Shown: positions 8,309 to 17,493, counted from the stretch's first letter. The stretch is 64,000 bases of DNA from Pseudonocardia cypriaca (GCF_006717045.1 NZ_VFPH01000002.1:1922001-1986000), one strand, 5' to 3'. The notes: generated from the letters alone by a model not told the origin. Translations and numbers: made by a program.

Positions 8309-9526
8309 TCACGCGCCGAGCTCGGCCCGCCTCCGTCGCAGGAACGCGCGCTCGGCCGCGTTGCCGGCCCGGTCGATCGCGGCGTCGTAGGCCGGGCGGG
8401 CCTCGGCCGTACGCCCGAGCCTGCGCAGCAGGTCGGCCCGCACGGCGTGGAACAGGTGGTGGTCGCCCAGGTCCAACCTGTCGACGAGCTGCAGGCCCGC
8501 CGCGGGCCCGTCGACCTCGGCGACGGCCACCGCCCGGTGCAGCGCCACCACCGGGCTCGGCGCCACCGCGAGCAACTGGTCGTAGAGCGCCACGATCTGG
8601 CGCCAGTCCGTCGCCTCCGCCGTGGGCGCGTCGCTGTGCACGGCGTTGATCGCGGCCTGGATCTGGTACGGCCCCGGCCGCCCGCGGCGCAGGCACCGCC
8701 GAACCAGCTCCTGGCCCTCTGCCACCAGCCGGCGGTCCCACAGCCCGCGGTCCTGGTCCGCGAGCAGGACGAGGTCACCGGACGGTGTCGTCCGGGCGGG
8801 CCGCCGGGACTCGACCAGCAGCATCAGCGCGAGCAGGCCGAGGGCCTCGGGCTCGTCGGGCATCAGCTCGACCAGCAGCCGTCCGAGCCGGATGGCCTCC
8901 GCGCACAGGTCCTCGCGGACGAGCCGCTCCCCCTCGCTCGCCGTGTACCCCTCGTTGAACACGAGGTAGACGACGGCGAGCACGGCGCGCAGGCGGTCCG
9001 GCAGCTCGGCCTCGTCCGGCACGCGGTACGGGATCCGGGCCTTGCGGATCTTGCCCTTGGCCCGGACGATCCGCTGCGCCATCGTCGCCTCTGGCACCAG
9101 GAACGCGCGGGCGATCTCGGCCGTCGTGAGGCCGCCGAGCAGCCGCAGGGTCAGCGGGACCCGGGCGGTCATGGCGAGCGCCGGGTGGCAGCAGGTGAAG
9201 ATCAGCCGTAACCGGTCGTCACGCACGGCGAGCTCCTCGTCCGGTTCGTCGTCACCGGCGTGCAGCAACGCGGCTTGCGCGTGCCGGTCCGGGCGGGAGG
9301 CCTCGCGGCGGAGGCGGTCGATCGCCCGGTTCCGGGCGGTGGTGATGATCCAGCCGGCCGGGCTGGGCGGGAGGCCGCTCTCCGGCCACCGCTCGGCGGC
9401 GGTCGCGAAGGCGTCCTGCACCGCCTCTTCTGCGACGTCGATGTCGCCGAAGACGCGGGTCAGGACCGCCACCGCCCGCCCGTACTCCCGGGTGAAGACG
9501 CCTTCGATCTCCGCGGCCGAGAGCAC
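8309..9526 (-). CDS. ECF sigma factor of the ECF42 type (DUF6596 extension)
   Basis: A 405-residue sigma factor. Region 2 lies at residues 10-75 (VAEEAVQDAFATAAERWP, PAGWIITTARNRAIDRLRR) and region 4 at about 115-165 (LRLLGGLTTAEIARAFLVPE). A long helical C-terminal domain follows, from about 185 to 400, containing FNEGYTASEG and TPR-like repeats. This layout defines ECF42, which lacks a classical anti-sigma factor and relies on the C-terminal domain. It sits six bases after the YciI/DGPF gene, the hallmark partner of ECF42. The target promoters are probably its own operon. Confidence 0.9.
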   Translation of the reverse strand: MLSAAEIEGVFTREYGRAVAVLTRVFGDIDVAEEAVQDAFATAAERWPESGLPPSPAGWIITTARNRAIDRLRREASRPDRHAQAALLHAGDDEPDEELAVRDDRLRLIFTCCHPALAMTARVPLTLRLLGGLTTAEIARAFLVPEATMAQRIVRAKGKIRKARIPYRVPDEAELPDRLRAVLAVVYLVFNEGYTASEGERLVREDLCAEAIRLGRLLVELMPDEPEALGLLALMLLVESRRPARTTPSGDLVLLADQDRGLWDRRLVAEGQELVRRCLRRGRPGPYQIQAAINAVHSDAPTAEATDWRQIVALYDQLLAVAPSPVVALHRAVAVAEVDGPAAGLQLVDRLDLGDHHLFHAVRADLLRRLGRTAEARPAYDAAIDRAGNAAERAFLRRRRAELGA

Positions 9527-9532
9527 GGGCCC

Positions 9533-9883
9533 TCAGCAGGTGCCGAAGTGCAGCGGACGCACCTCGATCGGGAGCGTCAACGCCCGCGCGACCTTCCGTC
9601 CCCACCCCAGAGCGGCGTCGAGGTCGGGCGCCTCGATGATCGTGAACCCGCCGAGGTGCTCCTTGCCCTCGGCGAACGGCCCGTCCGTGACGAGTACCTC
9701 GCCCTCCTGCGCCCGGAGCACGGTGGCCGTGCTCGGGTCGTGCAGGCCCGCGGCGAACACCCACGCGCCCGCCGCGCGCATCTCCGCGTTCACCTTCTCC
9801 AGGTCCCGCATGATCGGCTCGAGGACCTCGGGCGGCGGCGGGTCGCCTGCGGGCTGGTAGATGCCGAGCATGTATCGAGCCAT
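9533..9883 (-). CDS. YciI-like DGPF-domain protein, ECF42 partner
   Basis: A 116-residue protein of the YCII/DGPF family. The eponymous DGPFAEGKEHLGGF is at about residues 67-80, and the N-terminus MARYMLGIYQP is typical. An excellent ribosome site (AAGGAGGAG) precedes the ATG. DGPF proteins are co-encoded with ECF42 sigma factors and are among their targets. Their biochemical role is not established. Confidence 0.88.
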   Translation of the reverse strand: MARYMLGIYQPAGDPPPPEVLEPIMRDLEKVNAEMRAAGAWVFAAGLHDPSTATVLRAQEGEVLVTDGPFAEGKEHLGGFTIIEAPDLDAALGWGRKVARALTLPIEVRPLHFGTC

Positions 9884-9980
9884 GGTGTCTCCTCCTTCTC
9901 GTGGTGGTTCACCCTCCACACGAACGGCGACGCGCCGGATCGACAGATCCTGTCGGACTTCCTCGCTACCGTCCGCCCGC

Positions 9981-10637
9981 GTGACCGAGCCGGCCTTCCT
10001 CACCACCACCCGGGCGTCCTACGACGCCGTCGCCACCGACGCCGCCGAGCGCTGGAAGGACGAGCTGGCGGGCCGGCCGCTGGACCGAGCCGTCCTCGCC
10101 ACGTTCGCCGAGCTCGTGCTCACAGCTGGCGGCGAGCCGGTCGCCGACATCGGGTGCGGCACCGGCCGCGTCACCGGCCACCTGCACGGCCTCGGCGTCG
10201 ACGTCTTCGGGATCGACCTGTCCCCTGGGATGCTGACGATCGCCCGCCGTGACCACCCGGGTCTCCGTTTCGACGTCGGCTCCATGACCGCCCTCGACGT
10301 GCCGGACGCCGCGCTCGCCGGCCTCGTGGCGTACTACTCCACGATCCACATCCCCGACGAGCTGCTGCCGCAGGTGTTCGCCGAGTTCCACCGGGTGCTG
10401 GCGCCGGGCGGCCACGCGCTGCTCGCGTTCCAGGTCGGCGACGAGCCGCTGCGGCTGTCGGAGGCGTGGGGCCACGAGATCTCGCTGGTGGCCTACCGCC
10501 GCCGCCCCGAGCAGGTCAGCGCGCTGCTCACCGCCGCCGGCCTGCCCGTCCACGCCCACGCCGGGCGGGAGGCCGACGCGGGCGAGCGCACCCCCCACGC
10601 CTACCTCCTGGCCCGCAAACCGCTCGCCGACGGATGA
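9981..10637 (+). CDS. Class I SAM-dependent methyltransferase
   Basis: A 218-residue methyltransferase. Motif I, VADIGCGTGRVTGHL, is near residues 54-68, FGIDLSPGMLTIAR follows as motif II, and the post-II segment HRVLAPGGHALLAF is intact. The GTG start is 97 bases from the divergent YciI gene. No Shine-Dalgarno sequence is obvious, so translation may be leaderless. The substrate is unknown. Confidence 0.8.
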   Translation: MTEPAFLTTTRASYDAVATDAAERWKDELAGRPLDRAVLATFAELVLTAGGEPVADIGCGTGRVTGHLHGLGVDVFGIDLSPGMLTIARRDHPGLRFDVGSMTALDVPDAALAGLVAYYSTIHIPDELLPQVFAEFHRVLAPGGHALLAFQVGDEPLRLSEAWGHEISLVAYRRRPEQVSALLTAAGLPVHAHAGREADAGERTPHAYLLARKPLADG

Positions 10638-10678
10638 TCGCGGCGATGAGGGTGGCCCTCTAGCGGAGTGTTATCCGG

Positions 10679-11191
10679 CTAGGGCTCCGTGACGTCGTAG
10701 ACCTGGTCCGGTGCCACGGCGAGCAGCCGGTCGGCCATCTCCTGCTTGAGCACCGCGAGGTGCGCCTCCTGGGCCGCGGACCGGTTCGGTGTGCGGGCCA
10801 GCGTGATGAACTCGTCGGTGACGAAGCCCTCCCGGATCTGGAGGGTCACCGTGCGGTCGCGGTAGCTCCACCGGAACACGTACCGGGCGCGGACCCGGCC
10901 GAGCTCGGGGCGCTCCATCTCCGGGCGGACGGCGTACCGGTCCTCGGTGACGGCGCGCGTGACCAGTTCGAACGCGTCCCGCGCGCCCGGGCCGGGGAAC
11001 GCGGTGTCCAGCCGGATCTCCCGGCGGACCGGCGGACCGGAGGGGTCGAGCAGCGGCCAGGCCCTGCGCATCACCGTGAAGCCGTGCGCGACCCCGCCGG
11101 GGAAGCCGGGGCCGTGGTAGCGCATCAGGTCGGCGAGGCCGAACTGCAGCAGGCGCCCGCCGTCGAGCACGTCGATGGTCGGTTCGCTCAT
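10679..11191 (-). CDS. Unknown protein, possibly FmdE-like, last gene of the iron-box operon
   Basis: A 170-residue protein. The segment RYHGPGFPGGVAHGF (about residues 24-38) resembles the FmdE (PF02663) motif HGxxCPG, with the cysteine replaced by phenylalanine. ELVTRAVTEDRYAV further on resembles the second FmdE block. FmdE proteins bind metals, so a metal-linked role would fit the context, but this match is by eye and weak. Its ATG overlaps the stop of the upstream gene (ATGA), which places it in the same operon as the ABC transporter. Confidence 0.5.
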   Translation of the reverse strand: MSEPTIDVLDGGRLLQFGLADLMRYHGPGFPGGVAHGFTVMRRAWPLLDPSGPPVRREIRLDTAFPGPGARDAFELVTRAVTEDRYAVRPEMERPELGRVRARYVFRWSYRDRTVTLQIREGFVTDEFITLARTPNRSAAQEAHLAVLKQEMADRLLAVAPDQVYDVTEP

Positions 11192-12459
11192 CGGGCCGCC
11201 TCCTCGGCGACCCAGGGCAGGAAGCCGTCGAGGAACCGTTCGGTGGCCGGCATGAAGTGGCTCCCGTAGTGGTGCATGGGATCGAGCGTCGCGATAACCA
11301 GGGTGCCCGGGGTGCTGACGCGGTCGACGTAGAGCAGCGCCTCCCCGGTCGGCAGCGTGACCAGCACCTCCGCGCCGTCGGGCGGGTCCAGCACGCCGTG
11401 GTAGTGCCACGTGCAGTCCCGGAGCGTGAGGTGGTCGAAGAGCGGGTGCTCCGGGTCCGGCGCGCGCAGGCCCATGTCCGCCCCCGGCTCCAGCCACCAC
11501 CAGAAGTTCGTCGGTCGGTGCTCCCAGCGGACGCCGGGCAGGAAGTCCGGGACCGGCTCGCCGCCGGAGAAGGCGATCACCGTGCCGTCCGCGTCGAGCA
11601 GGTCGGAGATCGGGCCGGTGGCGGCGTGCAGGGCGTCGTGGTGCAGCCGTTCGGGGATGATCAGGCCGTCGAGGGCCGTGAGGTCGGCCTTCGCCAGTTC
11701 GGGCAGGTAGCGCAACCCGCCACCGAGGTGCCGGGCGTACTTCGGGGTGGTGAGAGCGCGGTGGTGCGGCGCGGAGCCGCCGTAGACCGCCGCTAGGCCG
11801 CCGTCGCCCACCGGGAGGTCGGCGGGGGCGGCGGCCGGCCGGGACCCGGGCGGGTCCGCGGGTAGTGCCGCACGCCGGGCCCGCGCCTCGTCCCGTGCCC
11901 ATTCGACGAGCTGTCCGGCGAGGCGGCCCGCCGTGTTGTCCGCAGCGTCGTAGCCGAGCAGGTCACCGCTGGCGTGCACGACGATCGTGCCGTTCGTGGA
12001 CGTGCGGTCGACGTACGTCACCGGCTCGCCGCCGGCGAGCCGCACGAGCACCTCGGCGCCCGGTGGCAGCGGGTGGTGCCCACGCGCGAAGAACCCGGCG
12101 ACGCCGCGGCGGAAGGTCAGGTCGTCCGGCTCGACACCCGCGAAGATCGGGTGGTCGGCGAGCCACGCCACCCGGTACGCCTCCAGCGACGGCCGCGGCA
12201 GCGGGACGAACGGGGACGCCCCGGGCAGCCAGTCGCGGTGCAGCTGCCCGCCGAACAGGAGCACGCCGCCGCCGTCGAGGTAGTCGCGGATCACCCCGCG
12301 GTGCCGGGCGAGGTGCTCCTGGTCGACGGTGGCGGGGACGACGAGGAGCGCGTAGCGGCTCAGGTCGGTCCGGTCGAGGGCGTAGCAGTCCACCCGCTCA
12401 CCGAGGTCGGCGCGGCCGGGGGCGCGGATGTCCATGTCGAGCAGCGCGACTTCGCGCAC
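11188..12459 (-). CDS. Internally duplicated GATase/ThuA-like protein, function unknown
   Basis: A 423-residue protein made of two related halves. Residues 1-190 and 215-420 each show a pattern of the type 'DGGGVLLFGGQLHRDWLPG' / 'DADGTVIAFSGGEPVPDFLPG', then 'HPIFAG' / 'HPLFDH', then 'GAEVLVRLAGGEPVTYVDR' / 'GAEVLVTLPTGEALLYVDR'. The fold suggested is the flavodoxin-like glutamine-amidotransferase type, but no catalytic cysteine elbow is evident, so it may be a binding protein. The GTG start has AGGAGG just upstream and lies 100 bases inside the end of the ATPase gene. It is coupled by ATGA to the last gene of the operon. Confidence 0.6.
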   Translation of the reverse strand: MREVALLDMDIRAPGRADLGERVDCYALDRTDLSRYALLVVPATVDQEHLARHRGVIRDYLDGGGVLLFGGQLHRDWLPGASPFVPLPRPSLEAYRVAWLADHPIFAGVEPDDLTFRRGVAGFFARGHHPLPPGAEVLVRLAGGEPVTYVDRTSTNGTIVVHASGDLLGYDAADNTAGRLAGQLVEWARDEARARRAALPADPPGSRPAAAPADLPVGDGGLAAVYGGSAPHHRALTTPKYARHLGGGLRYLPELAKADLTALDGLIIPERLHHDALHAATGPISDLLDADGTVIAFSGGEPVPDFLPGVRWEHRPTNFWWWLEPGADMGLRAPDPEHPLFDHLTLRDCTWHYHGVLDPPDGAEVLVTLPTGEALLYVDRVSTPGTLVIATLDPMHHYGSHFMPATERFLDGFLPWVAEEAAR

Positions 12460-13232
12460 GGGTCCTCCTGGGGTCGGCGGTGGGTGGCGGCGGCCACGAG
12501 CGCGGCGGTGTGGTCGTGGCGGGGCGAGGCGAGCACCTCGGCGGTCGGGCCGGTCTCGACCACCCGGCCGCGGCTCATCACGACCAGCCGCGCGCAGCCG
12601 TGCTGGGCGAGCGCGAGGTCGTGCGTGATGTGCAGGACGGCGATCCCCCGCTCGGCGGCCAGCCGGGCGATCAGGTCGACCAGGTCCCGGCGCAGCGAGG
12701 CGTCCAGCATCTGGGTGGGTTCGTCGGCCAGGATGAGGCGCGGTCCGGACACCAGCGCCCGTGCGAACGCCACCCGCTGCCGCTCCCCACCGGACAGCTC
12801 GTGCGGGTAGCGGTCCAGGTGGCGACGGTCCAGCCCGACAGCCGTCGCGGCCTGCGCGACCCGGTCGAAGCGGTCGCCGATCCGGTGGACGACCAGCGGC
12901 TCCGCGATCACGTCCCCGACGCGCAGGGTCGGCGGCAGCGCCGCGTACGGGTCCTGGAACACCAGGTGCATCGTCCGCCGGATCCGGCGCAGCTCGGCTC
13001 GCCCGGCCCCGGCGACGCCAGCCCCGGCGACCCGGATCGCACCGCGGTCCGGGCGCACCAAACCCGCTACGGCGCGGGCGACGGTCGACTTCCCGGCACC
13101 CGACCCACCCACGAGCCCGACCACCTCCCCCGGTGCCACGGTGAGGTCGACGTCGGTCAGGGCGGGGATCCGGCCGGCCCGGCCGCGGTAGGTCACGGTC
13201 AGCCCGGTGATCTCGAGTGCGGGAACCGTCAT
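12360..13232 (-). CDS. ABC transporter ATPase (oligopeptide/nickel type, DppF-like)
   Basis: A 290-residue ATPase. The Walker A motif GGSGAGKST is at about residues 42-50, the signature is ELSGGERQR, Walker B is LILADEPTQMLD, and the switch histidine is in HITHD. This is the DppF/OppF class that pairs with a DppD-like ATPase. The start ATG overlaps the upstream stop (ATGA). The family region ends near HRRPQEDP. The last 32 or so residues are read from DNA that also encodes the start of the next gene and look non-conserved, so the true end may differ. Confidence 0.82.
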   Translation of the reverse strand: MTVPALEITGLTVTYRGRAGRIPALTDVDLTVAPGEVVGLVGGSGAGKSTVARAVAGLVRPDRGAIRVAGAGVAGAGRAELRRIRRTMHLVFQDPYAALPPTLRVGDVIAEPLVVHRIGDRFDRVAQAATAVGLDRRHLDRYPHELSGGERQRVAFARALVSGPRLILADEPTQMLDASLRRDLVDLIARLAAERGIAVLHITHDLALAQHGCARLVVMSRGRVVETGPTAEVLASPRHDHTAALVAAATHRRPQEDPCAKSRCSTWTSAPPAAPTSVSGWTATPSTGPT

Positions 13233-14860
13233 CGGGCCACCAGCCGCGGCGCGGACTCGACGAGCAGCCGCGTGTACGGGTGCTCCGGCGCGTTCACGAC
13301 CCGCCCGGCCGGGCCGACCTCGACCAGCCGACCGGCCCGCATCACGGCGATCCGGTCGGCGATCCGCTCGATCATCGGCAGGTCGTGCGTGACGACCAGC
13401 AGCGCGAGCCCGAGCCTGCGGCGCAGACCGTCGAGCAGGCCGAGGACCTCGGCCTGGACGATCGCGTCGAGGCCGGTGGTGGGCTCGTCGGCGACCACGA
13501 CGGCCGGGTCGTTCGCCAGCGCCATGGCGATCACGACGCGCTGGCGCATCCCTCCGGAGAACCGGTGGGGGTGGTCCCGCCCCCGCCGCGCGTCGATCCC
13601 GACGAGTTCGAGCAGCTCGGCGGCGCGCTCGCGGGCCGCGTCCCGCTCGATCCGCCGGTGCACCCGCACCGCCTCGACCAGCTGGTCCTCGATCGTGTGG
13701 ACGGGGTTCAGCGCGCTCATCGCCTCCTGCGGGACCAGCGCGATCCGGTTCCCGCGCATACCGCGCAGCTGCTCGGCCGACAGCGTCGCGAGGTCGCCAC
13801 CCTCGACCCGGACCGCGCCGCTCGTCACCGCGCCGGGTGGGAGCATCCCGACGGCCGCGGCGGCCAGCGTCGACTTCCCGCTCCCCGACTCCCCGACCAG
13901 TCCGACCAGTTCGCCCCCGGCCACCTCGAGGTCCACTCCGTCGACCGCGGGCACCGCCGCGCCGGCGTAGGTGACGCGCAGGCCGTCGACGGCCAGCGGC
14001 GGACCGCCGGCGTGCACGACGAGCCGCAGGGCGGTGGGCGGCCGCGGTGCCACCCCGCGAGCTCGCAGTGCCGGTCGGGCGCGCTCCTCGAACGCGTAGC
14101 CCAGCAGTGCGAACGCGAGCACCGTCAGCGCGATCGCCAACCCCGGCGGGAGCACCCACCAGATCCAGGCGTCGGTGAGGAAGGCGCTCCGAGCGTGCGC
14201 CAGCGACAGCATCGTGCCCCAGCTCTTCGCGGTGATGTCACCGAGCCCGAGGAAGGCGAGCGACGCCTCGAGCAGGATCGCGGTCTTGGTCGCGAGCACG
14301 AACTGCGGCACGACCAGCGGCGCAACCGCGGGGAGCAGGTGGCGCCGCGCCACGTGCCACGGACCAGCGCCCATGGCGCGCAGCGCCTGGATGTGGTCGC
14401 GCTCGCGCAGCGACAGCACCTGCGCGCGCAGCTCGCGGGCCACGCCCGCCCACATGACGGCGGCAATGACGAGGATCTGGGTGCCGATGCCGGGCCCCGC
14501 GAACACGCCGATCACGATCGTCAAGGGGAGCGCCGGGAGCGCCAGCACGACGTCGACGGTGCGCATCAGCACCGGGTCGAGCCGGCCGCGGGCGTAGCCG
14601 GCCGTCACGCCGACGGCGGCACCGACCACCGTCGCCACAAGGGCGGCGGTGACCCCGACCAGCAGGGACACGCGGGCGCCGTACACCAGCTCGGAGAGCA
14701 GGTCGTGCCCGACGTCGTTGGTGCCGAGCAGGTGCGCGGCCGACGGCGCCGAGAACGGCCGCCCCGCCCGTTCCGCCGGGTCGTACGGCGCGAGCAGCGG
14801 CGCCGCCACGGCCACCAGGGCGAGGACGGCGAGGATGCCCAGCCCTGCCGCCCGGGTCAT
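13229..14860 (-). CDS. ABC permease-ATPase fusion (DppC + DppD in one chain)
   Basis: A 543-residue fusion. Residues 1-260 are a DppC-type permease with an N-terminal helix (GILAVLALVAVAAPLLAPYDP), GTNDVGHDLLSELVYGARVSL, and the EAA-type loop ALRAMGAGPWHVARRHLLPAV. From about residue 285 a DppD-type ATPase follows: Walker A GESGSGKST, Q-loop PQEAMSALNP, signature FSGGMRQR, Walker B VVVADEPTTGLD. These are normally two genes. The frame is continuous with no sign of a stop in the linker (residues 260-285, Pro/Arg-rich). The ATG overlaps the DppB stop. Confidence 0.82.
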   Translation of the reverse strand: MTRAAGLGILAVLALVAVAAPLLAPYDPAERAGRPFSAPSAAHLLGTNDVGHDLLSELVYGARVSLLVGVTAALVATVVGAAVGVTAGYARGRLDPVLMRTVDVVLALPALPLTIVIGVFAGPGIGTQILVIAAVMWAGVARELRAQVLSLRERDHIQALRAMGAGPWHVARRHLLPAVAPLVVPQFVLATKTAILLEASLAFLGLGDITAKSWGTMLSLAHARSAFLTDAWIWWVLPPGLAIALTVLAFALLGYAFEERARPALRARGVAPRPPTALRLVVHAGGPPLAVDGLRVTYAGAAVPAVDGVDLEVAGGELVGLVGESGSGKSTLAAAAVGMLPPGAVTSGAVRVEGGDLATLSAEQLRGMRGNRIALVPQEAMSALNPVHTIEDQLVEAVRVHRRIERDAARERAAELLELVGIDARRGRDHPHRFSGGMRQRVVIAMALANDPAVVVADEPTTGLDAIVQAEVLGLLDGLRRRLGLALLVVTHDLPMIERIADRIAVMRAGRLVEVGPAGRVVNAPEHPYTRLLVESAPRLVAR

Positions 14861-15846
14861 GACGCCGCCCCTTCGGACGCCCGGCCGACGCGCGGGTCCA
14901 GCAGCGGGTAGGTCAGGTCGGCCAGCGCGTTGGCCGCCACGATCCCGACCGTGACCAGCAGGAACGCCCCCTGCAACAACGGGTGGTCGCGCGCGGTGAC
15001 CGCGTCGTACATCAGCCGGCCGAGCCCGGGATAGGCGAAGACGGTCTCCACCACCACGGCGCCCGACAGGAGCGCGCCCAGCACCATCGTCAGGTTCGTC
15101 CAGACGGGCAGCAGCGCGGTGCGCAACGCGTGGTGCAGCGCGATCCGCCCCTCCGGCACCCCCTTCGCCCTGGCCAGCCGGACGAACGGCTCGTCGAGCA
15201 CGCTCACCATCGCCGCCCGGGTGAGCAGGAAGAACCCGCCGAAGGTGGCGAGCGCGAGCGTCGTGGCCGGCAGGACCGTCCGGTGCACCGCGTCGACGAG
15301 CCACGCCACGCCCTCCGCGTCGATGGCCGCCGCCCCGTATGAGGGGAACCAACCCAGCCCGACCGCGAACACCGCGATCAGGACCATCCCGATCCAGAAC
15401 CCAGGCATGGAGTCGAGCGCGAGCACCGCTGCGACCGCGCCCTTGTCGCGGCGACTGCCCCGGTGCCACGCCGCCCACGCGCCGGCACCCACCCCGACGA
15501 GGAGCGCGAGCAGGGTGGAGACCCCGACCAGCGCGACCGTCCACGGCAGGAACTCCGCGAGCACCTCGGTCACCGGGCGGTTGAACTGGACCGAACGACC
15601 GAGGTCGCCCCGCAACAGGCCCGTCCAGAAGGCCAGGTACTGCTCCGGCAGCGACCGGTCGAGGCCGTAGCCCGCCTGCACCTCGGCCAGCGCCTCCCGG
15701 GCGAGCCCGAGCGCATCGCCGCCGTACAGGTACTGGACCGGGTCGCCCGGCGCGAGGCGCGGCAGCAGGAAGTTCAGCGTCGCCGCCGCCCAGAGCACGA
15801 GCGCGTACTGGGCGGCCTTCGCGGCGACGGCCCGCGGCCTCGTCAC
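14857..15846 (-). CDS. ABC transporter permease (DppB-like)
   Basis: A 329-residue permease with six predicted helices. The DppB family landmarks are FLLPRLAPGDPVQYLYG after helix 1, WFPSYGAAA before the core, ARAKGVPEGRIALHHALRTALLPV as the EAA loop contacting the ATPase, and VVETVFAYPGLGRLMYDAV near the C-terminus. The GTG start overlaps the stop of the binding protein (GTGA). It pairs with the permease half of the fusion protein to form the pore. Confidence 0.88.
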   Translation of the reverse strand: MTRPRAVAAKAAQYALVLWAAATLNFLLPRLAPGDPVQYLYGGDALGLAREALAEVQAGYGLDRSLPEQYLAFWTGLLRGDLGRSVQFNRPVTEVLAEFLPWTVALVGVSTLLALLVGVGAGAWAAWHRGSRRDKGAVAAVLALDSMPGFWIGMVLIAVFAVGLGWFPSYGAAAIDAEGVAWLVDAVHRTVLPATTLALATFGGFFLLTRAAMVSVLDEPFVRLARAKGVPEGRIALHHALRTALLPVWTNLTMVLGALLSGAVVVETVFAYPGLGRLMYDAVTARDHPLLQGAFLLVTVGIVAANALADLTYPLLDPRVGRASEGAAS

Positions 15847-17474
15847 GACCCGGCGACCACGATCGCCTCCGCCCGCTCGGCGACGTCATGGGGCAGCAGG
15901 GACCACTTGTGCACGATCCCGAAGCCCGGCGACTCGGCCCACCCGGCGAACGCCTCCGGCCGGAACGCCCAGTGCTCGTCCGGGTAGTACAGCGGGATCG
16001 ACGTCGGCTGCTGGTTGAACATCCGCTGCATCTCGAACGCCACGTCGCGCCGGTCGTCGACCGTGGTGGTGGCCTTCCACCGCTCGAACAGCGCGTCCCA
16101 CTCCGGGTAGGGGATCTCCGGCGCGTCCCAGAGGTAGCCGGAGCGGTGGGACATGATGAACTGCGTCGGGTCGGCGACGCCGTGCGCGGTGATGCTGCTG
16201 ACCTGCAGGTCGAAGTCGCGCGACGTGGACAGATCGGCGAACGATCCGGCGTCCAGCCCCTGCGCGGTGGCCGCGATGCCGACCTCGCCGAGCTGCTCGG
16301 CCACGATCTCGGCCGCCCGGACCTGCGTGGGCTCCACGCCGGACGTGATCACCGTGTACCGGAGCGGGCCCGCGGGGCCCTCGCGCACACCGTCCCCGTC
16401 GCGATCGAGGTAACCGAGCTCGTCGAGCAGCGCGCGGGCCCGCGCCGGATCCGACGGCGTCGAGAGCGTCGGATCGCTCCAGGGCGAGTCCGGGTGCGGG
16501 TAGCCCTTGTCGGCGACGCGCCCCTGACCGAGGTAGACCGTGTCGAGCAGCTCCTGGCGGTCGAGCGCGAAGCTCACCGCCTGCCGGAACCGCGGCTGGT
16601 CGAATGGGGCTCGCTCGAAGTTGAGGCGCAGCTCCGGGAAGCGCAGCGGCCGCGTCTGGATCACCCCGACGTCCGACGAGCGCGAGAACTCGTCGATGAG
16701 CTCGGGCGACACCGGCCGGAACGCCGCGTCGATCTGGCCCGCCCGCAGAGCGGTGAAGGTCGCGGACGGATCGGCGATGATCGGCATCACCAGCTCGCGG
16801 ACGACCGGGGCCCCGGCGAAGTAGTCCGGATTGGACTCGAAGCGGTAGCCCGTGGTCGGGTCGAACTCGACCAGCCGGTACGGGCCGGTGCCCACCGGGA
16901 GCGCGTCGTGCTTCTTCGCCTCGGCGGGCGGCACCTTCGACCAGACGTGCTCGGGCAGGATCGGCAGGTCGGCGAGCGTGACCGGGCCCAGGTCGGGGCA
17001 CGGGAACGCGCAGGTGAACCGCACCTTGTGCGGGTCGAGCACCTCAACCGACGAGACGTCGGGGATCTCGTTGATGTGGTGGGTGAAGCGCCCGGTCGGC
17101 GCCTCGTGGGCGTAGTGGAACGTGAAGGCGACGTCGTCGGCGGTGAACGGTTCGCCGTCGTGCCAGCGCACGTCGTCGCGCAGGGCCACCTCCCACGTGC
17201 TCGGGTCGACCATCCGGACCTCGGACGCGAGCCACGGCTGCGGCCGGTCCACGTACGGCGACGGCGCGAACAGCTTGTCGTAGACCAGCTCGCTGATCTG
17301 CTCCTGGAAGGAGACGAAGACGTTGAGCGGGCCGCCCACGGCGGCCGGAACCGCGATCGTGAGGCGCTCCGCCGTGATCGGCCCCTCGCCTGCTGACGGC
17401 TCCGCGCCCCCCGCACACCCGCTCGCCAACAGCAGTGCAAGAACGGCTGGGACCCACCGTCTGCCGATCGACAC
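15843..17474 (-). CDS. ABC transporter substrate-binding lipoprotein, family 5 (DppA/NikA-like)
   Basis: A 543-residue lipoprotein. The signal peptide ends in the lipobox LASGC, with Cys20 as the lipidated residue. Family 5 landmarks include WLASEVRMVDPSTWEVALRDDVRWHDGEPFTADDVAFTF (residues 80-120), LPVGTGPYRLVEFDP and ALDRQELLDTVYLGQG. Family members bind peptides, nickel, haem or metal chelates. First gene of the operon; the iron box 19 bases upstream points to an iron-related cargo such as a ferric chelate or metallophore. That cargo is inference, since no siderophore synthesis gene is nearby. Confidence 0.88.
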   Translation of the reverse strand: MSIGRRWVPAVLALLLASGCAGGAEPSAGEGPITAERLTIAVPAAVGGPLNVFVSFQEQISELVYDKLFAPSPYVDRPQPWLASEVRMVDPSTWEVALRDDVRWHDGEPFTADDVAFTFHYAHEAPTGRFTHHINEIPDVSSVEVLDPHKVRFTCAFPCPDLGPVTLADLPILPEHVWSKVPPAEAKKHDALPVGTGPYRLVEFDPTTGYRFESNPDYFAGAPVVRELVMPIIADPSATFTALRAGQIDAAFRPVSPELIDEFSRSSDVGVIQTRPLRFPELRLNFERAPFDQPRFRQAVSFALDRQELLDTVYLGQGRVADKGYPHPDSPWSDPTLSTPSDPARARALLDELGYLDRDGDGVREGPAGPLRYTVITSGVEPTQVRAAEIVAEQLGEVGIAATAQGLDAGSFADLSTSRDFDLQVSSITAHGVADPTQFIMSHRSGYLWDAPEIPYPEWDALFERWKATTTVDDRRDVAFEMQRMFNQQPTSIPLYYPDEHWAFRPEAFAGWAESPGFGIVHKWSLLPHDVAERAEAIVVAGS

Positions 17475-17493
17475 GCCGTCACGCTCCAGTCGC

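Noticed and set aside
14861..15889. Open minus-strand frame extending the permease-ATPase fusion upstream to 886 residues
   Set aside because: That DNA encodes the DppB-like permease with all family motifs in a different frame. The ATG at 14860 overlaps the DppB stop.
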